Made by a program: the position numbers and the translations under genes. Below the pieces are notes generated by a model. The model made no database searches. It was not told the DNA's origin and was given only the letters and a program-made list of their open reading frames with translations. 64,000 nucleotides of DNA from Streptomyces sp. Tu 3180 (GTDB lineage: Bacteria > Actinomycetota > Actinomycetes > Streptomycetales > Streptomycetaceae), in the NCBI RefSeq assembly GCF_009852415.1, contig NZ_WOXS01000002.1, positions 1,302,001 through 1,366,000 on the forward strand, written 5' to 3'. Below are positions 44,101-52,153 of the stretch, piece by piece; within the stretch, counting starts at the first letter, position 1; each line of letters starts with the position of its first letter.

Positions 44101-47100
44101 CTGCCCCCGGGGGTGGTCGAACCGGGCGCCCCGGACGCGGCCCCCGACCGGGCCCCGTTCCACGTCATCGTCACCCGCCGGTACTTCTCCCACCGGGAAG
44201 GCGTCCTGCGGCGCGCGGCGGAGACCGACGGGCTGGGCGCCTACGAGGGCCAGGCCAAGATGCTGGTGGAACTCCTGCGTCCGTCGCCCGACAAGGAAAA
44301 CCGCTGGCAGGGATCCACCAAGTCTCCGCTGCCCCGGCCGCTGGACGTGCTGCGAAGCTACCTGAACAGCCGGTCGGGTGGCTGTTTCGGCGTCGTCGAC
44401 CCGGCGGGCCAATGTGTCGAGGTGCGGCCCGGCGTCGTCTTCCCCATGGCCGACCTGCACAGGGGACCCGGCATCACACCACGGTCGGTGGTCCGGTTGG
44501 ACCTGGCAGACACCGGGCTGGTGAACGTCGTCCTGGCCATCCCCGCCGACGACGCCTACCTCAGCGACCGGCCCCGCCCGGTGGTCGTCTTTCCCAAGGA
44601 CAACCTGAAGACGAAGGACGACCTGCGCCGCGCCGACGAGCCGGGGCGGTTCACCCTCGCAGGGCTCCCGGGGATCAGCGCCACCTCCCGCAAGGGCTTC
44701 GGCAAGGTTCTGCTGCAGACCCGCCATCCCCGGATCGCCGCTGTCCGGCGGGAGGAGCAGCCCAGGGGCGGACCGATGGACCGGGTGGTGCCGCTGGACC
44801 ACTCGGAGGCGGGAACCCTCGCCTTCGATCCCAGCGATGTCGTGGGCGGTGTGCGCCGCGAGCGGCTGGCACCAGCCGGTACGGAACTGGCCACCGCACA
44901 GGCGCCGATGGCGTGGGCCCAGCTGTCGTTCATGGACGACAGCGCGCAGCGCATCGCGCAGGCCTGCGCCCGGCACGGGTGGACCTACCACGACAGCCGC
45001 ACCCGTGAGTGGGTGCCCGGCGAGGACAAGCCCCGGACACGCCGGCTTCCGGCGCGGGCCCGTTCGATCAACGAGCCCGTGTTCTTCTCCCGCAACTCCG
45101 CCGGCTGGACCCTGCGGCACGAGAGCGAGGCGCTGCAACGGTTCGGTTTTCCGGCCACCGAGCTCTTGGAGGAGCCGACCGACGACATCGCCGAGGGGCG
45201 ACGCCGCTCCTGGGCCGTCGCCCATGCCAATCGGCGCAGCGTCTGGCTGGAACTGGCCCCGGGCCGCGTCTCGGAAGTGCGCCGCGAACTGGTGCGGTTC
45301 GCCGACGGCCACTCGCTGGCCGACCTCGACTGGTCGCTGTTCAGCCCGGGCGACCTGGTCTACGGCCGGGTCGAAGGAGGGGTCAACGAGTGCGGCCACC
45401 TGGTGCTGGACGACTGGCGGCCGGGGCTGCGCGGAGCGATGGCGGCATCGTCCGCACGTCGCATGCTGCTGCCGGTCGCCCTCCGGGACGAGGAAGCCGG
45501 CGCCCTCTATCTGGGTGAGGGACGTGGCACCATGTTGTACCCGGCCGACCAGACCGTACTGGACGCCCATCAGGTCGAGAGCGCGGTGTGGCTGGACCGG
45601 GCCAACCGGCTCAGCGCCGCCGAGCCCGGCAGCGTCGCGGTGAACGACGTGGTCTTCCTGGCCCTGGATCGGGAGCACGGCCTGCGGGTCTGCGGACTGC
45701 CGAGGGCACGGGTCGAACTGGCTGCGGAGAGTGACACCGACGCCTGGTTCGGTTGCGGCTGGTTGCGCACCGAACTGATGCGGGCGCGGCAGGGCGGGGC
45801 GGGTCTGCTGAACCAGTTGGATGTCCTGCCCGTCACCGTCGAGCAGGTCGTCACCGGGCCGGAAACCGTGGTGACGGTCTCCCGTCGCGCGCAGCCCCGT
45901 AGCATCTGGCCCCAGGGGGCGGTGCTGGTCCAGCCGGTAGCCGACCTCGGCCGCGGCAACGTGGCGGTGCGTTCGGGAAGCGCGCTGTTCCGAGTACACA
46001 TCCGGCAGCTCGTGCCCGGCCTCCCCGAGCACGGCACGCCGATCCAGGCGGCTTCCCGGGCGCTGGTCGGCACCCGGGAGTACGTCAGGCTGCACTGGAA
46101 CAAGGCCGAGAAACTGCTGTCGTGCGGGATCCCGGGCAGGCGTGAGGCCGACGGGGCCGGGGGCGGTGAGGAGATCGTCGTCCGGCCCTGGCTGCGGGTC
46201 AACAACGAGGAGGACCGCGTGCTCGGCGTAGTCTGCCGCGACATCCGTACGCAGCGTCCCCACTGGCTGCCCGTCGGGGAAGCGGCGTGGACCGGTGGTC
46301 TTCGTGGCGCGACGCTCTTCGACCATCTGCGGGGCATCCGGCGGCTCACCGTACTGCGGGACGGCCCCGGAACCGTCAGCCTGAGCCGGCTTCCGCTGGT
46401 GGAGCGTGAGTTCCACAACCTGACGCCGGGACGCCTGCTGCCGGTGCGTGTGGTCACCAGGTCCCCGGCGGAAACGTCCTCCGGCGAGACCGCCTCCTGC
46501 CTCGTGTCCGTGGAACCGCTCGGCGTACTCGCCGCCTACTCCCCGGCAGATGTACATGCCGAACTGGCCGAGGAGTCCCTCGTGGCTGAGGTGGCCCGAG
46601 TGAGGCGGGACCGGAGGGGAGGACGGTTCGTGACTCTGGTCAAACCGGGCAGCCGGCACACCGTCATGGACCTTCCCCGATGGACGTCCGAGGCTCTGGT
46701 CAAGCTCCGGCTGCCGGACTTCCGCCAGGCTCCGCGGCCCGTGGCCGACCTCGTTCCCGCCCGGTTCGCGGCGTACTGGCGGAGCTACGAGGAGGGACAG
46801 GCCGGCAAGCTGACGGCCGAGGCGGCGGAGTCCGAGGCATGCCAGGTCATGCGCGCCCGCGGATTGCTCCTCTCAGCCGACGGCGCCGACCGGGCCGAGG
46901 TCCAGGGCTTCGCCGTGCGTGCGGTGACGGGCTGGCTCGGCAGCATCGAGGGCCAAGCGGTCCTGCACCACGACAGGAGGAGCGTGGACCTGGCCCCCGC
47001 TCTCGCCGCGTGCGCCATCGGCTCACTGGCAGTCAAGAAGTCTTGGCCGGTACGTCCGTCGCTTCCCGACGACTGGCCCGTCTTCCTGCTCCAGAAGATC

Positions 47101-47628
47101 GGTCTGCGGGCCCTCGGTTCGCTTCACACCGAGGCCTTGGTCACCCAATGGCTGACGCGACAGGACCGCCAGCAGGAGTCCGGCGGGTTGTGGCGGCGGC
47201 TGCGATCCATCGAGCTGGGTCCCGAACTGACCGACGCCCAGATGGAATCACTGGAGAGGTTCGCGCAGGCGCTGACCGGGCTGGCCACTGCGGACGGGGA
47301 CTCGCACCCGGCCGCTCCGGTGGCCCGAGGTCTGGTCGCGGCGTGCGGCGGTCTGCCGGACGCCGACGCCCTCCTCAACGACGCCGTCATCCTCCGTCCG
47401 CTGGCCGACCTCGGCCGGAGCCTTCGTCCCGCCGCCGACGCAGCCGCAGCCCAGCGCTTTCTGCTGGACAGGCAGGTCTCCGTCCTGAACACCGCGCTGC
47501 TGAAGATCACCAGGAACAAGGTGCCGTTGACGCTGCTCCCTCCCCTGTACCCGCCCACCGCGATGAGCCAGAAGTACGCACTGAGCCTACGGTCAGCCCT
47601 CCGGAACGAGGCCGGCCCTCCGGCATGA
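38128..47628 (+). CDS. Giant 3,166-residue protein with S1/OB-like repeats, CHAT-associated
   Basis: The largest gene in the window. Residues 1 to about 900 are mainly helical (HEAT-like in texture, not proven). An acidic linker (PAEDEHDDDQTDIP) lies near 1250. Residues about 930-2,900 are a long beta-rich series in which short strands, GD and PG turns recur, for example VWLELAPGRVSEV then DWSLFSPGDLVYGRVEGG at about 2372-2430, and REGMVVELVRQL then CLVMLSSGLTGWAA near 1355. These look like degenerate S1/OB modules that could bind nucleic acid or protein. The last 250 residues are helical. No signal peptide, membrane segment, Walker motif or protease motif was seen. GTG 38128 follows GGAAGGA by five bases. 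It is probably the sensor, scaffold or substrate of the CHAT proteases. Confidence 0.85.
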   Translation: MLENWYFCSALSLPPRAASDYLDVVTALREPVEQPGSGELVCAALEWLAGSDTPLAVYALPHVLRAHQVFLAEHERYETEDAPAEHRRCVCVRELTGRTGVLYRSVAEVLPQELRPLVTAVLQAVGTGDPEAVRLLGKVLDGPAVVAAATADEPSPPYHDLLDHLLPSVLLAAARALTGVRRDALGELLDEFPVLLDGALRGRYGRLALLQATELAAALRPEDTTALIDRLARAVGGSFDMEPDVLATAARVVFRSTGETDDDVWDRLVTEAATGAELGRWTARRRPTGVPGDGTPDGSRRVLAYARLGGTGNHRYSPMPGVLWQAALYERAAELDAGRAARWLERYWQAPDGLPPQRQMRVTVPHGDDYAHAQLHVGRLLRLRGHDGRLPVLYLTDGPAEATDPATAAQVWSPWILSPPGEPKQFRATPEQMVRLLAAGSLAVRLLSARSPREARVTGRVPDFLLLLLTHVRDILGTRHRTLMKELTDGHGDGSTGQGQREAGAPRSPAVLSAPVRRLGAFMLHQIQQVDAVGTGKRPGVHPGEVVRLVAGVHAWDTQERKPPAPVRSLVRSRTALGIGLSWLQEAAAGGTRPHRTEGSGRWFTTPDGTVAPARALLEFASGLGDQPHRSTSVQAALLWREIYPGESAYALRWDWVGGRPEYADPSAAAALHYRRLLLSAPKDPGRDAFSVADWAGMGEELERDVSDDYGIIPVTVRTLRLTALLREPDLGDAEAYGDWVTSWSLLVRSLNLPQHLPRWVRGRMFDMFASPVSGKGSHDRVLRVLEQVVDTVIDLSSKAPFYYDRLFEVLGDGMHLAPTSANRLRQRALRSLYVRWGPWGLTTSAGNPFDVCGDRASLRGTEAALVEFLRNTSHRMLEARELPLATGMNKLWRDAHAPALTPAQRVEPGASDGESWLVRAGTVDRRAGETILYQPGVVIDARMEGRNRVPVHNLFLPDAPRPEEGMYVLGLVTAKDGSTTGSRQKLWINFGQRFPVPALVPEYLARRRRVGDAVAVLLTADGARLHGDRVVALARRPPEDGEIRTAELSVVDRFPGLELSVHGVDEDGYPRGTHPNDIAARRRWDPDLSRTHSSSAGTGLPCDTLARWDKTLGHWVPVDAGPPELAVAPGVDEADTGQRSERTTLRLVLEGPATDRTGFGPAWRFVTTPGRAYVLGPSAWDAADWQKLDEACSAGRAGLIVHASYEPGHGRLTLREPAPGQSPFDDRNARWLELFDASPAQAPSSGPAEDEHDDDQTDIPVQELYLEAQRHDADGDGGSWTIDVPAVAGFPTRIKVNLIGRVRRKRALCSIDHWGEPQARGRLAVARAMDESGVREKERSPEAYDRLARLREGMVVELVRQLTRKPEDTDCLVMLSSGLTGWAATESLTLTGEFPVISETTRRRAIVVQDNHAPRPQPQRVPDAYDDLGQACTGLTDPARLERTAALPGLVLGRMYNTDNALTMLRVWLRLDDEVIEAVVPALCFDQASPSVGDHLTAVRTPDGWVFSILRRRLRLRALWEWADDLPDNTWHTVGVVSDRGENYGNTVSQHPSLARLALSRALEAGRQQPERARARRLHRGRVLVELDGRSLVGTMSGFYLDATAQPVHVDQVLVHTLSVDTTPASRRQGDRPRYTDVQRRFVLSPATLRSRPDRNRRTADPAVEWARFLARRDRTLEGPKVRGRLHLDVLAPDANGTYQTWLDPDDGPQTFVGGRGYSEHLVRAAPVPYGRGYRYSHLRAAPLTVAEFVEKVAPRARTDGSRCPIEHDRRPYYVGFEETDAGPMHRFEWGYGWFADVPHAALTVGGAPVDPAALTLFHGDRIDAVSLTAAAEEEVPGGLRVSIALRDIRKSVEYQIHQEAAHDVVHLLDLEIDHATGRVAVLRVYTRSRGVDRHGADDHVEGRSVRALLHPDDVARLLAAVPRDTSRQRVLGRATVGEGPARGRVHHFRLVPPKAAPDDQTPGLRAGDRLYMEAGRIQPTANDYLLRFDLPPGVVEPGAPDAAPDRAPFHVIVTRRYFSHREGVLRRAAETDGLGAYEGQAKMLVELLRPSPDKENRWQGSTKSPLPRPLDVLRSYLNSRSGGCFGVVDPAGQCVEVRPGVVFPMADLHRGPGITPRSVVRLDLADTGLVNVVLAIPADDAYLSDRPRPVVVFPKDNLKTKDDLRRADEPGRFTLAGLPGISATSRKGFGKVLLQTRHPRIAAVRREEQPRGGPMDRVVPLDHSEAGTLAFDPSDVVGGVRRERLAPAGTELATAQAPMAWAQLSFMDDSAQRIAQACARHGWTYHDSRTREWVPGEDKPRTRRLPARARSINEPVFFSRNSAGWTLRHESEALQRFGFPATELLEEPTDDIAEGRRRSWAVAHANRRSVWLELAPGRVSEVRRELVRFADGHSLADLDWSLFSPGDLVYGRVEGGVNECGHLVLDDWRPGLRGAMAASSARRMLLPVALRDEEAGALYLGEGRGTMLYPADQTVLDAHQVESAVWLDRANRLSAAEPGSVAVNDVVFLALDREHGLRVCGLPRARVELAAESDTDAWFGCGWLRTELMRARQGGAGLLNQLDVLPVTVEQVVTGPETVVTVSRRAQPRSIWPQGAVLVQPVADLGRGNVAVRSGSALFRVHIRQLVPGLPEHGTPIQAASRALVGTREYVRLHWNKAEKLLSCGIPGRREADGAGGGEEIVVRPWLRVNNEEDRVLGVVCRDIRTQRPHWLPVGEAAWTGGLRGATLFDHLRGIRRLTVLRDGPGTVSLSRLPLVEREFHNLTPGRLLPVRVVTRSPAETSSGETASCLVSVEPLGVLAAYSPADVHAELAEESLVAEVARVRRDRRGGRFVTLVKPGSRHTVMDLPRWTSEALVKLRLPDFRQAPRPVADLVPARFAAYWRSYEEGQAGKLTAEAAESEACQVMRARGLLLSADGADRAEVQGFAVRAVTGWLGSIEGQAVLHHDRRSVDLAPALAACAIGSLAVKKSWPVRPSLPDDWPVFLLQKIGLRALGSLHTEALVTQWLTRQDRQQESGGLWRRLRSIELGPELTDAQMESLERFAQALTGLATADGDSHPAAPVARGLVAACGGLPDADALLNDAVILRPLADLGRSLRPAADAAAAQRFLLDRQVSVLNTALLKITRNKVPLTLLPPLYPPTAMSQKYALSLRSALRNEAGPPA

Positions 47629-47775
47629 GGCGTCCCGGGTGACAGCCGGGCCAAACGCTGCCCGTGACGAGGAACGGAGCATGGGCGACCACCGTGCCGG
47701 ACGAGCTTGCGCGGACACCGTCACGACGATTCATGGCCCAGCGGCCAGAAGACGGCCACGCGTGATCAAGGTGAT

Positions 47776-47804
47776 CACTGCGGCCGGAATCGGAGGCCGC
47801 AGTG
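47776..47804. terminator. Hairpin after the giant gene
   Basis: Perfect 10-base arms CACTGCGGCC (47776-47785) and complement (47795-47804) around a 9-base loop, between the convergent giant and YjbQ genes. Just before it, GTGATCA-AGG-TGATCAC (47762-47778) is a second perfect inverted repeat that overlaps the first arm. The remaining bases from 47629 show nothing else. Confidence 0.6.
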
Positions 47805-47816
47805 CCGCCACACGCC

Positions 47817-48239
47817 TCAGCCGAGGAAGCTCAGCCGGACCTTCCGGTCGGGGTTGTCCCTGTTCGTGTCGACCAGGCACACCGACTGCCAGGTGCCCAG
47901 CTCCAGCCGTCCGCCGATCACCGGCAGCGTGGCGTGGGGCGGGACGAGGGCCGGCAGGACGTGGTCGCGGCCGTGGCCGGGGCTGCCGTGGCGGTGCTGC
48001 CAGCGGTCGTCGGCGGGCAGCAGGGTGTGCAGGGCGGCCAGGAGGTCGTCGTCGCTGCCGGCGCCGGTCTCGATGACGGCGATGCCGGCCGTGGCGTGCG
48101 GCACGAAGACGTTCAGCAGGCCGTCGCGGCCGGCCGCCGCCTCCCGCAGGAAGGACTCGCAGTCGCCGGTGATGTCGACGACCCTTTCCGAGGAGCCGGT
48201 GGCGACGGTCAGGACTCGGGTGGTGAAGGCATCTGACAT
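47817..48239 (-). CDS. YjbQ family (UPF0047) protein
   Basis: A 140-residue protein of the YjbQ family. Signature elements are GLLNVFVPHATAGIAVIETGAGSDDDLLAAL, the HRHGSPGHGRDHVLPALVPPHATLPVIGGRLELGTWQSVCLVDTNRDNP stretch (seen in pieces) and a closing strand. Conserved His residues could bind a metal. Family members complement thiamine phosphate synthase mutants weakly and the name 'secondary thiamine-phosphate synthase' is used, but the true reaction is uncertain. ATG 48239 has GGAGG upstream; ATG 48248 is the alternative. It is divergent from a flavin monooxygenase-like gene. Confidence 0.92.
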   Translation of the reverse strand: MSDAFTTRVLTVATGSSERVVDITGDCESFLREAAAGRDGLLNVFVPHATAGIAVIETGAGSDDDLLAALHTLLPADDRWQHRHGSPGHGRDHVLPALVPPHATLPVIGGRLELGTWQSVCLVDTNRDNPDRKVRLSFLG

Positions 48240-48320
48240 GCCCTCCATCCTCACCCATGCGCCGGGTTCCTCCGGGATCCCGGCGGGAAGATCCACGGCC
48301 TCCGCACCGTTGGTGGAGAC

Positions 48321-49397
48321 GTGAACGACATGCGTGAGGTCGAGGTGGTCGTCATAGGCGCGGGGCAGGCGGGACTGTCCAGCGCCCATCACCTGCGGCG
48401 GACCGGGTTCGAGCCGGACCGCGACTTCGTGGTGCTCGACCGCTCCCCCGGCCCGGGCGGCGCCTGGCAGTTCCGGTGGCCCTCGCTGACGTACGGCAAG
48501 GTGCACGGGATGCACGCGCTGCCCGGCATGGAACTCACGGACGCCGATCCGGCGCGGCCCTCCTCCGAGGTGATCTCCGCGTACTTCGAGCGCTACGAGC
48601 GCGCCTTCGACCTGCGGGTACGGCGTCCGGTGGACGTGCGGACCGTGCGGGAGGGGACCGGGGGGCGGCTCCTCGTGGAGACCTCGGACGGCACCTGGTC
48701 GACGCGGGCGCTGATCAACGCCACCGGCACCTGGGACCGGCCGTTCCGGCCGCGCTACCCGGGGCAGGAGACCTTCCTCGGCCGGCAGCTGCACACCGCG
48801 CAGTACCCCGGGCCCGAGGCGTTCGCCGGGCGGCGGGTGGTCGTGGTGGGCGGCGGCGCCTCGGGCACCCAGCACCTGCTGGAGATCGCGCCGTACGCGG
48901 CGGCCACCACCTGGGTGACCCGGCGGCCGCCGGTCTTCCGCGAGGGCCCCTTCGACGAGGAGGCGGGGCGGGCGGCCGTGGCGCTCGTCGAGGAGCGGGT
49001 ACGGCGGGGGCTGCCGCCGCGCAGTGTCGTCTCGGTGACGGGACTGCCGCTGAACGACGCCGTCCGGCAGGGTCTCGCGGACGGCGTGCTCGACCGGCGG
49101 CCCATGTTCGACCGCGTCACGCCCGACGGCGTGGAGTGGGCGGACGGGGGGCACGTGGCGGCCGACGTCATCCTGTGGGCGACCGGGTTCCGTCCCGCCG
49201 TGGGCCATCTCGCCCCGCTGCGGCTGCGGGAACCGGGCGGCGGCATCCGTGTCGAGGGAACGCGCGCGGTGGCCGATCCCCGCGTCCACCTGGTCGGTTA
49301 CGGCCCCTCGGCCAGCACCGTCGGCGCCAACCGGGCGGGGCGGGCGGCGGTGCGGGACATCAGGCGGCTGCCGGCGCCGGAGCGGGCCGCGGCGTGA
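48321..49397 (+). CDS. Flavin-containing monooxygenase-like FAD/NAD(P) oxidoreductase
   Basis: A 358-residue flavoprotein. The FAD motif VVVIGAGQAGLSSAHHLRRTGF is at the N-terminus, GPGGAWQFRWPSLTYGKVHGMHALPG follows in pieces, and a second Rossmann motif VVVVGGGASGTQHLLEIA sits near residue 175 for NADPH. ATGTWDRPFRPRYPG and ILWATGFRP are typical of the class B monooxygenase/putative K+ transporter-associated oxidoreductase family. Substrate unknown. It starts with a GTG 81 bases from the YjbQ start. It is convergent with mltG. Confidence 0.88.
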   Translation: MNDMREVEVVVIGAGQAGLSSAHHLRRTGFEPDRDFVVLDRSPGPGGAWQFRWPSLTYGKVHGMHALPGMELTDADPARPSSEVISAYFERYERAFDLRVRRPVDVRTVREGTGGRLLVETSDGTWSTRALINATGTWDRPFRPRYPGQETFLGRQLHTAQYPGPEAFAGRRVVVVGGGASGTQHLLEIAPYAAATTWVTRRPPVFREGPFDEEAGRAAVALVEERVRRGLPPRSVVSVTGLPLNDAVRQGLADGVLDRRPMFDRVTPDGVEWADGGHVAADVILWATGFRPAVGHLAPLRLREPGGGIRVEGTRAVADPRVHLVGYGPSASTVGANRAGRAAVRDIRRLPAPERAAA

Positions 49398-49410
49398 TGT
49401 CCGGCGCGGC

Positions 49411-50256
49411 TCACTTCCCGGGCCGTTCGCTGCTCCCGCGCTGCCGGGCGGCGGCCTCGGCGAGGTTGCGCCGGTGCTCCACGGGGTCGGCGGTGAAGCG
49501 GGTGTCGCCCGGCTTGACCGTGACGAAGTAGAGCCAGTCGCCCGGGGCCGGGTTGATCGCGGCGCGCATCGCGTCCTCGCCCGGGTTGTCGATCGGGGTC
49601 GGCGGCAGCCCCATGCGCTCGTAGGAGTTGTAGGGGCTGTCGACCTTGGTGTCGGGCGCCGTGGTGCGCAGGGTGGAGCGGCCCAGCGCGTAGTTGACGG
49701 TCGAGTCCATCTGGAGCGGCATCCCGCGCTCCAGCCGGTTGAAGATCACCCTGGCCACCTTGCCCATGTCGGCCTCGGTGGACGCCTCCGCCTGGACGAT
49801 GCTCGCGACGATGACCGCCTGGTACACGTTCATGGCGTTGCGCTGTGCGCCCGCGGCGATCGGGGCCCCGTTGAACTTCTTGTCGGCGGTGTCGACCATC
49901 CGCGACAGCAGCTTCTCCGGGGTCGCCTTCTCCTCCAGCGGATACGTCGTCGGGAAGAGGTAGCCCTCCGGATTGCCCTCGGCCTCGTCCGGCAGTTTGA
50001 GGCGGGCCTTGACGACGGAGTTCTTGGTGGTGCCCGCGGGCAGTTCCAGGGCCTTGTCGATGGCCGTGTACACCTGGCTCGCGCGCCGGCCCTCCGGGAT
50101 CACCAGGGTGGTGGGGCGGGGTTCGCCGTCGGTCCGCAGGATCAGCAGCGGCACCGCCACGGCGGTGCCGGCCACGACGGCCCCGGTCGCGACGAGGGTG
50201 AGACGGCCCCGGCGCGTCAGTCGGATCGAGCTCCGTGACGGAGTGTTCATCTGCAT
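49411..50256 (-). CDS. mltG: Endolytic murein transglycosylase MltG
   Basis: A 281-residue membrane-anchored enzyme that cuts nascent glycan strands in peptidoglycan. One N-terminal transmembrane helix (residues about 18-42) is followed by a short LysM-like part (TTLVIPEGRRASQVYTAI) and the YceG catalytic domain: EGYLFPTTYPLEEKATPEKLLSRMV, AVIVASIVQAEASTEADMGKVARVIFNRLERGMPLQMDSTVNYALG and PYNSYERMGLPPTPIDNPGEDAMRAAINP. The active-site Glu region is present as QAEA. This is a short copy; Streptomyces usually has another, longer MltG near aroE, so this is likely a paralogue. It lies 43 bases after an ABC exporter gene on the same strand. Confidence 0.9.
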   Translation of the reverse strand: MQMNTPSRSSIRLTRRGRLTLVATGAVVAGTAVAVPLLILRTDGEPRPTTLVIPEGRRASQVYTAIDKALELPAGTTKNSVVKARLKLPDEAEGNPEGYLFPTTYPLEEKATPEKLLSRMVDTADKKFNGAPIAAGAQRNAMNVYQAVIVASIVQAEASTEADMGKVARVIFNRLERGMPLQMDSTVNYALGRSTLRTTAPDTKVDSPYNSYERMGLPPTPIDNPGEDAMRAAINPAPGDWLYFVTVKPGDTRFTADPVEHRRNLAEAAARQRGSSERPGK

Positions 50257-50299
50257 GCGGGCACGGTAACCCGCATATCGCCACAAACCCGGCATATTT

Positions 50300-52102
50300 T
50301 CATCTTGTCGGCTCCAGTTGGGCGTCCCGGCGCACGAGCGCCGCATAGCGCCCGCCCCGCTCCAGCAGTTCCTCGTGCGTGCCGCGCTCGACCGCGCGGC
50401 CGGAGTCGAGGACCACGATCTGGTCGGCGTCCCGCACGGTGGACAGCCGGTGGGCGATGGTGAGCGTGGTGCGATCGGCCGACAGCGCGTCGATGGCCGC
50501 CTGGACGGCGGCCTCGGTCCGGGTGTCCAGGGCGCTGGTGGCCTCGTCGAGCACCAGGACCGGCGGGTCGCGCAGGATGGTGCGGGCGATCGCCAGGCGC
50601 TGCTTCTCACCGCCGGAGAAACGGTGGCCGCGCTCCCCGACGACCGTGTCGTACCCGTCGGGCAGGGCGGCGATGTGGTCGTGGATCTGGGCCGCCCTCG
50701 CCGCCGCGTACAGCTCCTCGTCGGTGGCGTCGGGCTTGGCGAAGCGCAGGTTGTCGGCGACCGAGGCGTGGAAGAGGTAGGTCTCCTGGGAGACCACGCC
50801 CACCGCGCGGGCCAGGGTGTCGAAGTCGAGGTCGCGGACGTCGACCCCGTCGAGGGTGACCCGGCCGCCCGTGACGTCGTACAGCCTCGGCACGAGGTGA
50901 CCGAGCGTGGACTTCCCGGCGCCGGTCGGACCGACGACGGCGAGGCTGCCGCCCGCGGGAACGGTGAGGTCGATGCCGTCGAGGACCGGATCGCTCCCGC
51001 CGTCGTAGCGGAAGGTGACGTTCTCGAAGCGGACCTCGCCCTTGACCCGGTCGAGGTGCACGGGGTCCTCGCGCTCGGTGATGTCGACCGGGAGGTCCAG
51101 GTACTCGAAGATGCGCTGGAAGAGCGCGAGCGAGGCCTGGATCTGGACGCCGGTGGACAGCAGGCTCACGGCCGGGCGGAACAGGCCCTGCTGGAGCGAG
51201 ACGAAGGCGACGATCGTGCCGATGGAGACCTCCGGGCCACCCGTCTGCAGGGCGATGCCGGCGGTCCAGTAGATGACGGCCGGCATCGCGGCCATGACGA
51301 TCGTGATGACCGCCATGCGCCAGCGGCCGGCCATGTTGGAACGCACCTCCAGGTCGACCAGGCGCTCGGACTCCTGCGCGAAGGCGCCGGTCAGGGAGTC
51401 GGAGCGGCCCATCGTGCGGCCGAGCAGGATGCCGCTGACCGACAGCGACTCGGTGACCGTGGCGGCCATGGCGGCCATCTGCTTCTGACGCCGGGTGGTG
51501 ATCTTCCTGCGCTCGTCGCCCACGCGGCGGCTGATCCACACGAACACCGGCAGCAGGACGAGCGACACGGCGGTCAGCCGCCAGTCGAGCGCGAGCATCG
51601 CCACGACGGTGGCGACCACGCTGGTGAGGTTGGAGACGAGGGAGGTCGCCGTGGAGGTCACCGTGGCCTGCATGCCGCCGATGTCGTCGGCGATGCGGGA
51701 CTGGACCTCGCCGGTGCGGGTGCGGGTGAAGAAGGCGAGCGACATGCGCTGGAGCCGGCCGTAGACGGCGGTGCGCAGGTCGTGCATGACGCGCTGGCCG
51801 ACGGTCGTCGAGATCAGGGTCTGCAGCACGCCGAAGACGCTGGTGAGGACCGCGCTGAGGATCATGCCGAGCGCGAGCAGGCTGAGCAGCCCGGTGCGCC
51901 CCTCGGGGATCGCGACGTCGAGGATCGCCTTCAGCAGGAAGGGTGTGGCGACCGAGACCAGGGACGCGGCGCCGACGAGCAGGCCGACGATCGCGAGGCG
52001 GCCCCGGTAGGGGCGGAAGAGCTTCAGGATGCGCCGCACCTGCCGGGGCTGCCTCTCGGCACCGGCGGGCGGGGTCCAGGCGGGTTCGTGGTCGGGGTGC
52101 AT
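50300..52102 (-). CDS. ABC exporter (fused membrane and ATPase domains), multidrug type
   Basis: A 600-residue half-transporter. Residues about 25-320 form the six-helix ABC1 membrane domain (FRPYRGRLAIVGLLVGAASL onward). Residues about 350-590 are the ATPase: Walker [18 protein letters not shown]-loop VVSQETYLFHASV, signature FSGGEKQRLAIARTIL, Walker [15 protein letters not shown]-loop TIAHRLSTV. All motifs are canonical, so it probably works as a homodimer exporting drugs or lipids. ATG 52102 has AAGGGAGA upstream. It is divergent from a MarR regulator over an inverted-repeat operator, implying substrate-induced expression. Confidence 0.94.
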   Translation of the reverse strand: MHPDHEPAWTPPAGAERQPRQVRRILKLFRPYRGRLAIVGLLVGAASLVSVATPFLLKAILDVAIPEGRTGLLSLLALGMILSAVLTSVFGVLQTLISTTVGQRVMHDLRTAVYGRLQRMSLAFFTRTRTGEVQSRIADDIGGMQATVTSTATSLVSNLTSVVATVVAMLALDWRLTAVSLVLLPVFVWISRRVGDERRKITTRRQKQMAAMAATVTESLSVSGILLGRTMGRSDSLTGAFAQESERLVDLEVRSNMAGRWRMAVITIVMAAMPAVIYWTAGIALQTGGPEVSIGTIVAFVSLQQGLFRPAVSLLSTGVQIQASLALFQRIFEYLDLPVDITEREDPVHLDRVKGEVRFENVTFRYDGGSDPVLDGIDLTVPAGGSLAVVGPTGAGKSTLGHLVPRLYDVTGGRVTLDGVDVRDLDFDTLARAVGVVSQETYLFHASVADNLRFAKPDATDEELYAAARAAQIHDHIAALPDGYDTVVGERGHRFSGGEKQRLAIARTILRDPPVLVLDEATSALDTRTEAAVQAAIDALSADRTTLTIAHRLSTVRDADQIVVLDSGRAVERGTHEELLERGGRYAALVRRDAQLEPTR

Positions 52103-52153
52103 GGTCTCCCTTCGGGACGGACGCCGGGCGGCCCGGGCGAACTGAGCCCAGCT

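Noticed and set aside
32797..47628. Assignment of the island to CRISPR type III-E Craspase or to a gasdermin system
   Set aside because: No gRAMP/Cas7-11, RNA-guided or gasdermin-like gene is present; the CHAT proteins share only the protease fold with those systems.
38128..47628. Polyketide or non-ribosomal peptide synthase
   Set aside because: No ketosynthase, acyltransferase, adenylation, condensation or carrier-protein motifs occur in the frame.
47629..47816. Attachment site at the right edge of the CHAT island
   Set aside because: Only terminator-like inverted repeats were seen; no direct repeat matching the left edge and no tRNA end.
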